Assembly (NCBI RefSeq): GCF_014230085.1
Contig: NZ_JACHVB010000020.1
Location: forward strand, 1 to 64,000
Length of the DNA stretch: 64,000 bases
Direction of reading: 5' to 3'
Source: Ruficoccus amylovorans
GTDB lineage: Bacteria > Verrucomicrobiota > Verrucomicrobiia > Opitutales > Cerasicoccaceae
The notes below the pieces were generated by a model. The model saw only the letters and a program-made list of their open reading frames with translations, ran no database searches and was not told the origin of the DNA. This document shows, piece after piece, positions 17,096 through 24,757 of this stretch. Made by a program: the position numbers and the translations under genes. How positions within the stretch are numbered: position 1 is the first letter of the stretch; each line of letters starts with the position of its first letter.

Positions 17096-18736
17096 ATGAA
17101 GATCGGCCTGGCGCAGATTAACACCATCGTGGGCGACCTCCGGGGGAACGCCGAAAAGATTTTGCACGGCTATCGTGAGCTTGTCGCTGCCGGGGCCGAG
17201 CTGGTTCTCACCCCCGAACTGGCCGTGGCCGGTTATCCGCCGCGCGACTTGCTGTTCAAGAGCCGTTTCGTGGCCGACAACGAGGCCAGCCTGCGCCGTC
17301 TCGCCGCCGAAATCGGCGAAGTCCCCGCCCTGATCGGCTTCGTGGAAAAGAACTCCGCCGAGCGCGGTCGGCACTTCTACAACGCCGCCGCCTGGTGCGA
17401 GCAGGGCGAGGTCCGCCACATCGTGCGCAAGTGCCTGCTGCCGACTTATGACGTGTTCGACGAGGATCGCTACTTTGAACCGGCCCGTGAGACCGGGCTT
17501 GTGACCTGGAAGGGCGTGCGCATCGGCATCACCATCTGCGAGGATGTCTGGAACCACCCCTCCGTGCCCACCCGCCGCCACTACGAGGTGGACCCGGTCG
17601 GCCAACTCGCCGCTGCCGGGGTGGATCTCGTGCTCAACCTTTCCGCCAGCCCCTGGCACAGCGGTAAAAAACACCTGCGCGAGCATCTCTTGGCTGAGGT
17701 GGCCACCCGCTGCGGCTGCCCGCTGGTCTATTGCAATCTGGTCGGCGGCAACGACGAGCTTATTTTCGACGGGCACAGCAAGGTAATGGCTGCCGACGGC
17801 ACGCTGCTGGCCGGGCTGAAAGGCTTTTCCGAGGAGCTGCGCGTGGTCGATACCGCCGCGTCCGCCGCCGACATCGACCCCCGCTACGATCAGGACGACC
17901 TCGCCGACATCCACGACGCGCTTGTTCTTGGGCTGCGCGATTACGCGCACAAGAGCGGGTTCCGTTCGGCGCTGATCGGGCTTTCCGGCGGGATCGATTC
18001 CGCCGTGGTCGCCGCTCTGGCCAAGGAAGCTTTTGGCCCGGAAAACGTCATCGGGGTGAGCCTGCCCTCGGCCATATCCAGCCAGCACAGCCGCGACGAC
18101 GCCCGCATACTGGCGGAAAACCTAGGCATCCGCTTCGAGACACTCCCCATCGCCGGGATCGTCGAAGCCGCCGGGGGCGCGCTCAAGGACATTTTCGCCG
18201 GGACCGCGCTCGGCGTGGCTGAGGAGAACATCCAGGCCCGCGCCCGCGGACTGCTCCTGATGGCAGTCTCGAACAAGTTCGGCGCACTCCTGCTGACGAC
18301 CGGCAACAAGAGCGAAGTCGCCGTCGGCTACTGCACGCTCTACGGTGACATGGCGGGCGGCTTGGCCGTGATTTCCGATCTGCCCAAGATGCAGGTTTAC
18401 GCCCTGGCCCGGTACATCAACCGCGCGGGCGAAGTCATCCCCGAAAACACCATCACCAAGCCCCCCTCGGCCGAACTTCGCCCCGACCAGAAAGACGAGG
18501 ATTCGCTCCCACCGTACCCGGTGCTGGACGATATCCTGCGCCTCTACGTGGAGGAGGGCAAGGTCTCGGACGAGATCATTGCCGCCGGTTTTGATGAACA
18601 AACCGTGCGCGACATTGTCCGCAAAGTCGATTTGAACGAATACAAACGCAAGCAGGCCGCCCCCGGCCTGAAAATCACGCCGCTGGCCTTCGGGGTCGGG
18701 CGGCGCATCCCGATTGTGCAGAAATATGTCAGCTAG
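17096..18736 (+). CDS. nadE: Glutamine-hydrolysing NAD+ synthetase
   Basis: Amidates nicotinic acid adenine dinucleotide to NAD+ using glutamine. The 546-aa protein has an N-terminal nitrilase-fold glutaminase (about 1-260) with the triad E41, K112 and C148 (in TICEDVW). A C-terminal ATP-dependent synthetase (about 275-546) carries the P-loop SGGID (297-301), TTGNKSE and [20 protein letters not shown]. Length and order match bacterial two-domain enzymes. hemL starts inside its last codons (11-bp overlap), so the two are likely co-expressed. Confidence 0.96.
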   Translation: MKIGLAQINTIVGDLRGNAEKILHGYRELVAAGAELVLTPELAVAGYPPRDLLFKSRFVADNEASLRRLAAEIGEVPALIGFVEKNSAERGRHFYNAAAWCEQGEVRHIVRKCLLPTYDVFDEDRYFEPARETGLVTWKGVRIGITICEDVWNHPSVPTRRHYEVDPVGQLAAAGVDLVLNLSASPWHSGKKHLREHLLAEVATRCGCPLVYCNLVGGNDELIFDGHSKVMAADGTLLAGLKGFSEELRVVDTAASAADIDPRYDQDDLADIHDALVLGLRDYAHKSGFRSALIGLSGGIDSAVVAALAKEAFGPENVIGVSLPSAISSQHSRDDARILAENLGIRFETLPIAGIVEAAGGALKDIFAGTALGVAEENIQARARGLLLMAVSNKFGALLLTTGNKSEVAVGYCTLYGDMAGGLAVISDLPKMQVYALARYINRAGEVIPENTITKPPSAELRPDQKDEDSLPPYPVLDDILRLYVEEGKVSDEIIAAGFDEQTVRDIVRKVDLNEYKRKQAAPGLKITPLAFGVGRRIPIVQKYVS

Positions 18737-20039
18737 CGACTCTCCCGTTTCCAACGACCTTTTCAACCGCGCCCTCAAGCTCATTCCGGGTGGGGTTAAC
18801 TCGCCCGTGCGGGCCTTCCGTTCGGTGGGAGGCACGCCGTTTTTCACGCAAAGCGCCAAGGGCGCCCGCCTGACCACCGCCGACGGACGCGAGCTCATCG
18901 ACTACGTCTGCACCTGGGGCCCGGCCATTCACGGGCACAACCATCCCGCCATCCGCGAGGCCGTGGCCGAGGCGCTGGAGCGCGGAACGAGCTTTGGCAC
19001 GCCCAACCCCTACGAGGTCGAGATGGCCGAACTGATTGTGGACATGGTTCCCTCGGTCGAAAAAGTCCGCATGGTCAACAGCGGGACCGAGGCCACCATG
19101 TCGGCCATTCGCCTGGCACGTGGGGCCACCGGGCGCGACAAGATTATCAAGTTCGCCGGTTGCTACCACGGCCACGTGGATTCCCTGCTGGTCAAGGCCG
19201 GTTCCGGGGCGCTGACCCTGGGCAACCCGGACAGCGCGGGCATCCCGGCCTCCTTTGCCGGGGAAACCATCGTGCTGCCCTACAACGATCTCGGGGCGCT
19301 CCAGCTCGCCTTTTCCGAGCACCCGGAGAAAATCGCCGGGGTTATCATCGAACCGTACCCGGCCAACTGCGGGCTCATCCTGCCCCAGACGGGCTACCTG
19401 GAGGCGCTGCGCGAGCTGTGCACCCGTCACGGCACGGTGCTGATTTTTGACGAGGTGATGACGGGCTTCCGTATCGCTCCCGGCGGCGTGCAGGAGAAAA
19501 CCGGGGTCACCCCGGACCTCACCTGCCTGGGGAAAATCATCGGCGGCGGGCTCCCGGTGGGGGCCTTCGGGGGCCGGGCCGACCTGATGGACCATCTGGC
19601 GCCGCTGGGGCCGGTCTACCAGGCCGGGACGCTCAGCGGGAATCCGCTGGCCATGGCAGCGGGAATTACGGCGCTCAAGCTCCTGCGCGAAGGCGATCCG
19701 TACAAGCGCCTGGAATCCTCCGCCAAGCAACTCGCCATCGCCCTTAAATTGGCCGCCGCCAACCTTGGCGTAGCGCTTCAGGTGCCGCAGGCCGGGTCGA
19801 TGTTCGGCTTGTATTTCGCGGACAAGCCGGTGACGAATTTCGACGAGGCACTGGCCAGCCGCACAGAGCTGTTCAAGCCGCTCTTCCAGTGCGCGCTCGA
19901 CCTGGGCGTGTATCTGCCTCCGTCGGCCTACGAGGCCTGCTTTGTCAGCACGGCCCATACCGTGAACGACATCGCCCGCACGGCGGAAGTCCTCACCTCG
20001 GCCATCAAGCAGATCAGCGAATCCGGTCCCGGCCAGTAG
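18726..20039 (+). CDS. hemL: Glutamate-1-semialdehyde 2,1-aminomutase
   Basis: Converts glutamate-1-semialdehyde to 5-aminolevulinate, the C5 route to tetrapyrroles. It is a PLP enzyme of 437 aa. It has the N-terminal [45 protein letters not shown]242 in [10 protein letters not shown] and the PLP lysine K270 in [15 protein letters not shown]. The start ATG 18726 lies within the end of nadE. Haem demand fits the tetraheme cytochrome encoded at 38.7 kb. Confidence 0.96.
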   Translation: MSASDSPVSNDLFNRALKLIPGGVNSPVRAFRSVGGTPFFTQSAKGARLTTADGRELIDYVCTWGPAIHGHNHPAIREAVAEALERGTSFGTPNPYEVEMAELIVDMVPSVEKVRMVNSGTEATMSAIRLARGATGRDKIIKFAGCYHGHVDSLLVKAGSGALTLGNPDSAGIPASFAGETIVLPYNDLGALQLAFSEHPEKIAGVIIEPYPANCGLILPQTGYLEALRELCTRHGTVLIFDEVMTGFRIAPGGVQEKTGVTPDLTCLGKIIGGGLPVGAFGGRADLMDHLAPLGPVYQAGTLSGNPLAMAAGITALKLLREGDPYKRLESSAKQLAIALKLAAANLGVALQVPQAGSMFGLYFADKPVTNFDEALASRTELFKPLFQCALDLGVYLPPSAYEACFVSTAHTVNDIARTAEVLTSAIKQISESGPGQ

Positions 20040-20057
20040 CGCAGGAGCGGTTCGCGC

Positions 20058-20180
20058 TCATTGCTTCTTCGGCTTGCAGAGCTTCTTTTCCTTGTTCGCC
20101 CGGGCGCCGCATTTCTTGCAGACGTATTTGGCGTCTTTGGGCGATTGGTAGTCTTTGATATCGCAGGCGGTTTTGCTCAT
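20058..20180 (-). CDS. Small Cys-rich (zinc-ribbon-like) protein
   Basis: A 40-aa basic protein with the core YVCKKCGARANKEKKLCKPKK, a CxxC plus a later Cys. This resembles half of a rubredoxin/zinc-ribbon knuckle or a small metal-binding protein. ATG 20180 gives a clean N-terminus. The longer open frame upstream (to 20378) runs through repeat DNA and is not coding. The coding density, the Lys-rich tail and the conserved-looking CxxCG support a real gene. It is convergent with hemL. Function unknown. Confidence 0.65.
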   Translation of the reverse strand: MSKTACDIKDYQSPKDAKYVCKKCGARANKEKKLCKPKKQ

Positions 20181-20207
20181 GGGTTTTTTCTGATTTAACC
20201 GCAAAGA

Positions 20208-20442
20208 CGCAAAGACGCAAAGGCACAAAGTGAAATTTCGATTATCAATTGGAATAGCTGGTTGTGACACCACTTCCGGTAAGGAATCGTAAAGCGAAGA
20301 AGTTGTCCGCGAAGTCACGCGAATGGATGAAAAATAAAAATCTTCGCGCCTCTTCGCGTGACTTCGCGGGCAACCCACTTTGTTTCATCGTGCTTGCTGC
20401 TGAATCTCTGCTTTTTTAACTTTGTGGCTTTGCGTCTTTGCG
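20208..20442. repeat. Nested palindromes (GCAAAGACGCAAAG and GAAGTCACGCGAA types)
   Basis: The outer arms 20208-20230 and 20420-20442 are inverted repeats with one mismatch in 23 (CGCAAAGACGCAAAG type). Inside them, 20302-20323 and 20353-20374 are a second inverted repeat, unrelated in sequence, with one mismatch in 22. A further partial match to the outer word (TTTGCGTCTTTGTGG) is at 24712-24726. The region has no credible gene and looks like one palindrome inserted in another. Confidence 0.75.
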
Positions 20443-20460
20443 TTTTAAAAAAAAAAGCCA

Positions 20461-20841
20461 ATGACGACCCGGCTCCAGCTTTCGCAGCCTCCGGCCCGCC
20501 CGCTGATTATCTGGGACGGAGATTGCCGTTTTTGCGGGCGGTGGGTGCGGCGGCTGCGCAGGCTGACGGGAGAGGAGGTTGACTTCGCCGCGTATCAGGA
20601 ATTGGATACACGTTTCCCGGAAGTGGAGAAAAAAGCCTTTGCCGAGGCCTTGCACCTGATCGAGCCAGATGGGCGCGTGACGCGGGGGGCCGAGGCGGTC
20701 TTCCGCTCGCTGCGGGGGGTGCGTCCGTGGTCGCTGGGGTGGAGTTGCTACCGGCGGAGCCGCTGCTTCCGCCGCTTCAGCGAAGCTCTTTACCGCTGGG
20801 TGGCGCGCAACCGTGGCTGGCTTTCCCGCCTTACGCCCTGA
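20461..20841 (+). CDS. DCC-family thiol-disulfide oxidoreductase-like protein (DUF393)
   Basis: A 126-aa protein with the DUF393 signature near its N-terminus: IIWDGDCRFCGRWVRRL, with the DxxCxxC cysteines C22 and C25. Later VTRGAEAVFRSLRGV and the C-terminal basic Y-x-x-V-A-x-N-R-x-W block are also typical. The family is predicted to be thioredoxin-like and is often found near membrane redox proteins. No partner is obvious here. It begins just after the nested palindrome. Confidence 0.88.
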   Translation: MTTRLQLSQPPARPLIIWDGDCRFCGRWVRRLRRLTGEEVDFAAYQELDTRFPEVEKKAFAEALHLIEPDGRVTRGAEAVFRSLRGVRPWSLGWSCYRRSRCFRRFSEALYRWVARNRGWLSRLTP

Positions 20842-21032
20842 GCCATATAAACACTGGGCGGCGGCGACGGAAAAGACCGTTTTCGTTTTCGGCAGGAGCT
20901 GCCGTTTCTTCGCGCCCCGCTTGAATTGGCGGCAAGGCTGGGCATATTATTAGTTGAATCGACGAAAGCGCGAGGGGTGGCTATGTGCCATCTGCGCATA
21001 AAAAAGACGACTGAAATCCAGAATCCCTGATA

Positions 21033-21494
21033 ATGCCTGAAATCCCGACAGACCAATGGGCGATCATGTGGCGTGTGGCGCTGGCCGCGGTACTTGCAGG
21101 GTTGCCGGGGTTGGAGCGCGAATTCAGAAAAAAGCCGGCTGGCTTTCGCACCCACATGATTATCGGGGCTTCTTGCGCGCTGCTGGTGCTGTTGGGCAGT
21201 GTATTGCTCCAGCACTACAGCCAGACGGTGCCTGCGTCCGAGCAGATCCGAACGGACCCGCTCAGGCTGTTCGAGGCCATCGTGGTTGGGGTGAGCTTTA
21301 TCGGCGCCGGGACAATTCTTAAGGTCGAGGGCTCGATGCGTATCCGTTTTTTAACGACGGCGGCGAGTCTTCTTTTTGCCGCGGCCATCGGGATCAGTGT
21401 GGCGCTGAGTCTTTTTTACCTGGCCGTATTCGAGTGCGTCCTGATCCTGGTGATTAACCAGGTGCTCGGGCGTCTGGAGAAGGAAATGAGTTAG
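21033..21494 (+). CDS. MgtC/SapB-family membrane protein
   Basis: A 153-aa protein with four or five membrane helices. It has the MgtC N-terminal signature ALAAVLAGLPGLEREFRKKPAGFRTHM, broken up by helices, then GVSFIGAGTIL and FLTTAASLLFAAAIG. The C-terminal ACT-like domain of long MgtC proteins is absent, so it is a short SapB-type member. The family is linked to survival in low magnesium. The 190 bp upstream contain small hairpins but no recognisable magnesium riboswitch. Confidence 0.88.
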   Translation: MPEIPTDQWAIMWRVALAAVLAGLPGLEREFRKKPAGFRTHMIIGASCALLVLLGSVLLQHYSQTVPASEQIRTDPLRLFEAIVVGVSFIGAGTILKVEGSMRIRFLTTAASLLFAAAIGISVALSLFYLAVFECVLILVINQVLGRLEKEMS

Positions 21495-21530
21495 AGCCTG
21501 TTCATCGACGATGGTTAAGCACGGCCGGAG

Positions 21531-23333
21531 CTAGCCCTCCAACTCCTGCCGGAGCGCTTCGAGTTCCTCCCAGCGGGAGAATTTCCTGGCCGTCTCGTCT
21601 TCGATCTCGTGCAGACGCTGCTTGAGTCGGGGCACCTCGTCGGTTGCAGTGACGTAGGTTTGCGGGTCGCTCAGCTTCTCGGAGATGGCGGCGGATTCGC
21701 TTTCGAGCTTTTCGATTTCACCCGGGATGGCTTCCAGTTCCCAGCGTTCACGGTTGAGGAATTTACGGGGCTTGTCAGGCTTGTTGCCGGGTCTGGCCTT
21801 GGCGGCGGCAGTTTTGCGGGCGGTTTCGGCCACTACGGTGGCGGCGGATTTTTCCCGCAGATAGTCCTGGTAGCCGCCCACGTAGGTCTGGATGCGTCCG
21901 TCGCCCTCCAGCACGTAGAGGTCGGTCACGACGTTGTCGAGAAAGGCGCGGTCGTGGCTGACGAGCAGGAGCGTACCCTTGAAATCGACCAGCAGGCTTT
22001 CGAGCAGCTCGAGGGTTTCCAGGTCGAGATCGTTGGTCGGCTCGTCCATCACAAGCACATTGAAAGGCTTGGTAAAAAGCCGGGCCAGGAGCAGGCGGTT
22101 GCGCTCGCCCCCGGAGAGCATTGAGACCGGGCTGCGGGCGCGGTCCGGCGGAAAGAGAAAGTCCTGCAGATAACTGAGCACGTGCTTGCGCCCGCCGTTG
22201 ATCTCGACCACGTCGTGACCCTGTCCGACGGCCTCCTGCACGGTCTCGGTCTCCACCAGCGCGTCGCGGGTCTGGTCAAAGTAGGCGATCTGGAGCCCCG
22301 TTCCCTGCTGGACGCTGCCTGTAGCCGGGGGCAAGACGCCGAGCAGGAGCTTGAGCAGGGTCGACTTGCCCGCGCCGTTGGGGCCGACGATGCCGATTTT
22401 TTCGCCCCGTTCGATGACGTCGGTAAAGTCCTCGATAATGGCGCGGTCCTCGTAGCGGAAGCTGGCATTTTTCGCCTCGATGACCTTGGCCCCGGTGGCC
22501 CCGGCCTGCTCAAACTGGAGGCGGACAGCCCCGGAACGCTCGCGACGGGCACGGCGCTCGTCGCGCATGCGCTTGAGGGCGCGCACGCGGCCCTCGTTGC
22601 GGGTACGACGGGCCTTGATGCCCTGGCGGATCCAGGTTTCCTCCTGCGAGAGTTTTTTGTCAAAGACGGCCCAGTTCTGCTCTTCGGCGGCGAGCCATTC
22701 CTCCTTGCGTTGGAGGTAGGTTTTGTAGTCGCAGTCCCAGTTGGTCAACTGGCCCCGGTCGAGGTCGAGGATGCGTGTGGCAATCCCTTGCAGGAAGGCC
22801 CGGTCGTGGGTGACGAAGAGCACCGCACCCCGGAAGGCCTTTAAAAACGCCTCAAGCCAGGCGATGGCCTCGATGTCGAGGTGGTTGGTTGGTTCATCGA
22901 GCAGGAGCAGTTCGGGTTCGAGGACCAGTTCGCGGGCCAGCAGGACGCGGCGGCGCATTCCGGCCGAGAGGCTGTCGAAGGCGGGCTCGGCCTGAAGTTC
23001 CATCCGTTCCAGCGTGCGCTCGACCTGGTGGGTGATTTCCCACTCGGCCAGGCCGTGGGAGTGGAGCGGCCCGGCCACGATCTCGCCGATGGTGCCGTGG
23101 AGACCGTCGGGGATTTCCTGCGGCAAAAAGGCGACACGCGTCCCGGCGGCCAGGTTGACCTCGCCGCTGTCGGGATGGATGCGCCCGGCCACCACGCGCA
23201 TGAGCGTGGACTTACCCGTGCCGTTGCGCCCGACGATGCAGGCGCGCTCGCCGGCGTCGAGCACGAGCGAAACGTCGTCAAGGAGAGGGGCCCCGCCAAA
23301 GGCGAGGTGCAGCTTTCTCAAAGTCAGAACCAC
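21531..23333 (-). CDS. uup: ABC-F family ATPase (Uup-like)
   Basis: A 600-aa soluble protein with two ABC ATPase domains and no membrane part. Walker A is GRNGTGKS (35-42), and GPNGAGKS occurs in the second domain. The signatures are LSAGMRRR and LSGGERNR, the linker between the domains is basic (RTRNEGRVRAL), and the C-terminal coiled coil is about 525-600. ABC-F proteins act on ribosomes; the C-terminal extension and linker are Uup-like. The start is GTG 23333, since no ATG fits. It is convergent with mgtC. Confidence 0.88.
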   Translation of the reverse strand: MVLTLRKLHLAFGGAPLLDDVSLVLDAGERACIVGRNGTGKSTLMRVVAGRIHPDSGEVNLAAGTRVAFLPQEIPDGLHGTIGEIVAGPLHSHGLAEWEITHQVERTLERMELQAEPAFDSLSAGMRRRVLLARELVLEPELLLLDEPTNHLDIEAIAWLEAFLKAFRGAVLFVTHDRAFLQGIATRILDLDRGQLTNWDCDYKTYLQRKEEWLAAEEQNWAVFDKKLSQEETWIRQGIKARRTRNEGRVRALKRMRDERRARRERSGAVRLQFEQAGATGAKVIEAKNASFRYEDRAIIEDFTDVIERGEKIGIVGPNGAGKSTLLKLLLGVLPPATGSVQQGTGLQIAYFDQTRDALVETETVQEAVGQGHDVVEINGGRKHVLSYLQDFLFPPDRARSPVSMLSGGERNRLLLARLFTKPFNVLVMDEPTNDLDLETLELLESLLVDFKGTLLLVSHDRAFLDNVVTDLYVLEGDGRIQTYVGGYQDYLREKSAATVVAETARKTAAAKARPGNKPDKPRKFLNRERWELEAIPGEIEKLESESAAISEKLSDPQTYVTATDEVPRLKQRLHEIEDETARKFSRWEELEALRQELEG

Positions 23334-23515
23334 GGGGGAGATGTCACTGGTTCCGGGCCTCGGGCGCGAGTCTTGATTTTGGCATTTTTTTTAGGGTAAG
23401 GACGATATTGCCGCGACAGCCGCGTCAAGGAGTGCAGCCTGGGGAGAGATTTATCGATGGGAGGGATGACAAGTCGGGCTTGAATCCCGGCTGGGATGGA
23501 CCTATTCTTGCCACC

Positions 23516-24097
23516 GTGAATCCCATCCCGTCCCGACTGTCGCGATGCCCCTTGTTTATCCTGATCCTGCTGGTGCTGGCGTTCTCAGGCTGTGCCAGTG
23601 AGGAAGGGGCCTCCGAGGATTACCCGGACCCGATTCCCGGCGGCAGACCGATCAGGACGAGCACCGGAGAACAGGGAACATTTTACCCCGCGCGTGAATT
23701 GGGGGCGCTGTCGAACCGCAGCGTGGTCGATGATGGGATTTTCGCCATCGTTCCTCCGGCCCAAGTGAACCCGCGCAACGTCGAAGTCGCCCCCGATCCG
23801 CAGATTATCACCATTGACTTCCAGAAGGGGTTTCAACGCCTCCCGGCTGTGGTCACGGTGGACGGCGAGAAGATTTTCAGCGGGCTGCTGCGCTCGAATG
23901 CGGACGGCTTCGCGGACACGACCAGCTTTCGCTATAAAGAACCGCCCGTGAAGTTCACGTTGGAGTTTCCGACTATGAACGTCCGCGAGACGTTCTCCGT
24001 CGATCCGGACAAGGGGCGTTTTGTCGGGATTTCAATTGTCGGCGGGAGACTTCGGATCGAGTTGAAAGAAACGGGTGAATTTGTCTATGGCGACTGA
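23516..24097 (+). CDS. Predicted lipoprotein of unknown function
   Basis: About 193 aa if it starts at GTG 23516. The N-terminus has a basic stretch, a hydrophobic core LFILILLVLAF and SGC, a probable lipobox, followed by acidic residues. A longer frame reaches back to TTG 23408 but lacks a signal peptide at its start. The mature part has short beta-like segments and no recognised domain. The start codon is uncertain. It could be an envelope lipoprotein. Confidence 0.6.
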   Translation: MNPIPSRLSRCPLFILILLVLAFSGCASEEGASEDYPDPIPGGRPIRTSTGEQGTFYPARELGALSNRSVVDDGIFAIVPPAQVNPRNVEVAPDPQIITIDFQKGFQRLPAVVTVDGEKIFSGLLRSNADGFADTTSFRYKEPPVKFTLEFPTMNVRETFSVDPDKGRFVGISIVGGRLRIELKETGEFVYGD

Positions 24098-24173
24098 ACC
24101 AGCCGACGCATTTGGGCGTAGCGACGTCTGCTTTTAGGCTTTCGTCCGGGGCGTTTTCCGGTTGTTCTAAGGT

Positions 24174-24644
24174 ATGGAGAAAAGCCAGGTTTTCGACGCT
24201 TTGCGGGATAAGCTCCGTGCCGAGTTGAACGTCGCTGTCGGCGCTTCCAAAGATGCCGCCGAGTATGCGACCAACGACGAATCCCGCGCCGAATCCAAAT
24301 ACGACACGCAGGGGCTCGAAGCCTCCTATCTCGCAGCCGGGCAGGCTGCGGTGGCGCGTGCGCTGGCCGAGGCGGTCAACACGCTCGAAGGACTCCGGGC
24401 CGAGCTGACTGTGCCACGTGAGAGTGCGCTTCGCGGGGCGCTGGTGCGCTGCCGCCTGGGACGGTTTCGGGAGTGGTTTTACCTCTCACCGGTCGGGGGT
24501 GGCGAGACGCTCGATATTGACGGCACCGAAGTGACGGTCATCACCGCGCAGTCGCCGGTCGGTTCGGCGCTCATGGGCAAAACTGAGGGCGCGACCTTCA
24601 AGCTCCCCAACGGCGCGGACGGCAGCATCGAAAAGGTCGTTTAG
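24174..24644 (+). CDS. GreA/GreB-like protein
   Basis: A 156-aa protein. The N-terminal half is helical (about 1-75) and contains an acidic patch NDESRAESKYDTQG. The C-terminal half resembles the GreA/GreB FKBP-like domain, ending with SPVGSALMGKTEGATFKLPNG, the hallmark of that domain. The N-terminal coiled coil is shorter than in GreA. It could be an RNA polymerase secondary-channel protein or an Rnk-like factor. It is monocistronic between a lipoprotein gene and the exporter operon. Confidence 0.7.
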   Translation: MEKSQVFDALRDKLRAELNVAVGASKDAAEYATNDESRAESKYDTQGLEASYLAAGQAAVARALAEAVNTLEGLRAELTVPRESALRGALVRCRLGRFREWFYLSPVGGGETLDIDGTEVTVITAQSPVGSALMGKTEGATFKLPNGADGSIEKVV

Positions 24645-24757
24645 TCGCAGGCGGCCTCCGAAGTATACCGGAAAATACGGCGCGCACGGAGTTACTCTTC
24701 CTATGTGCCTTTGCGTCTTTGTGGTTAATAAAAAAGACGTGAGCTTCTCCCGTGTCG

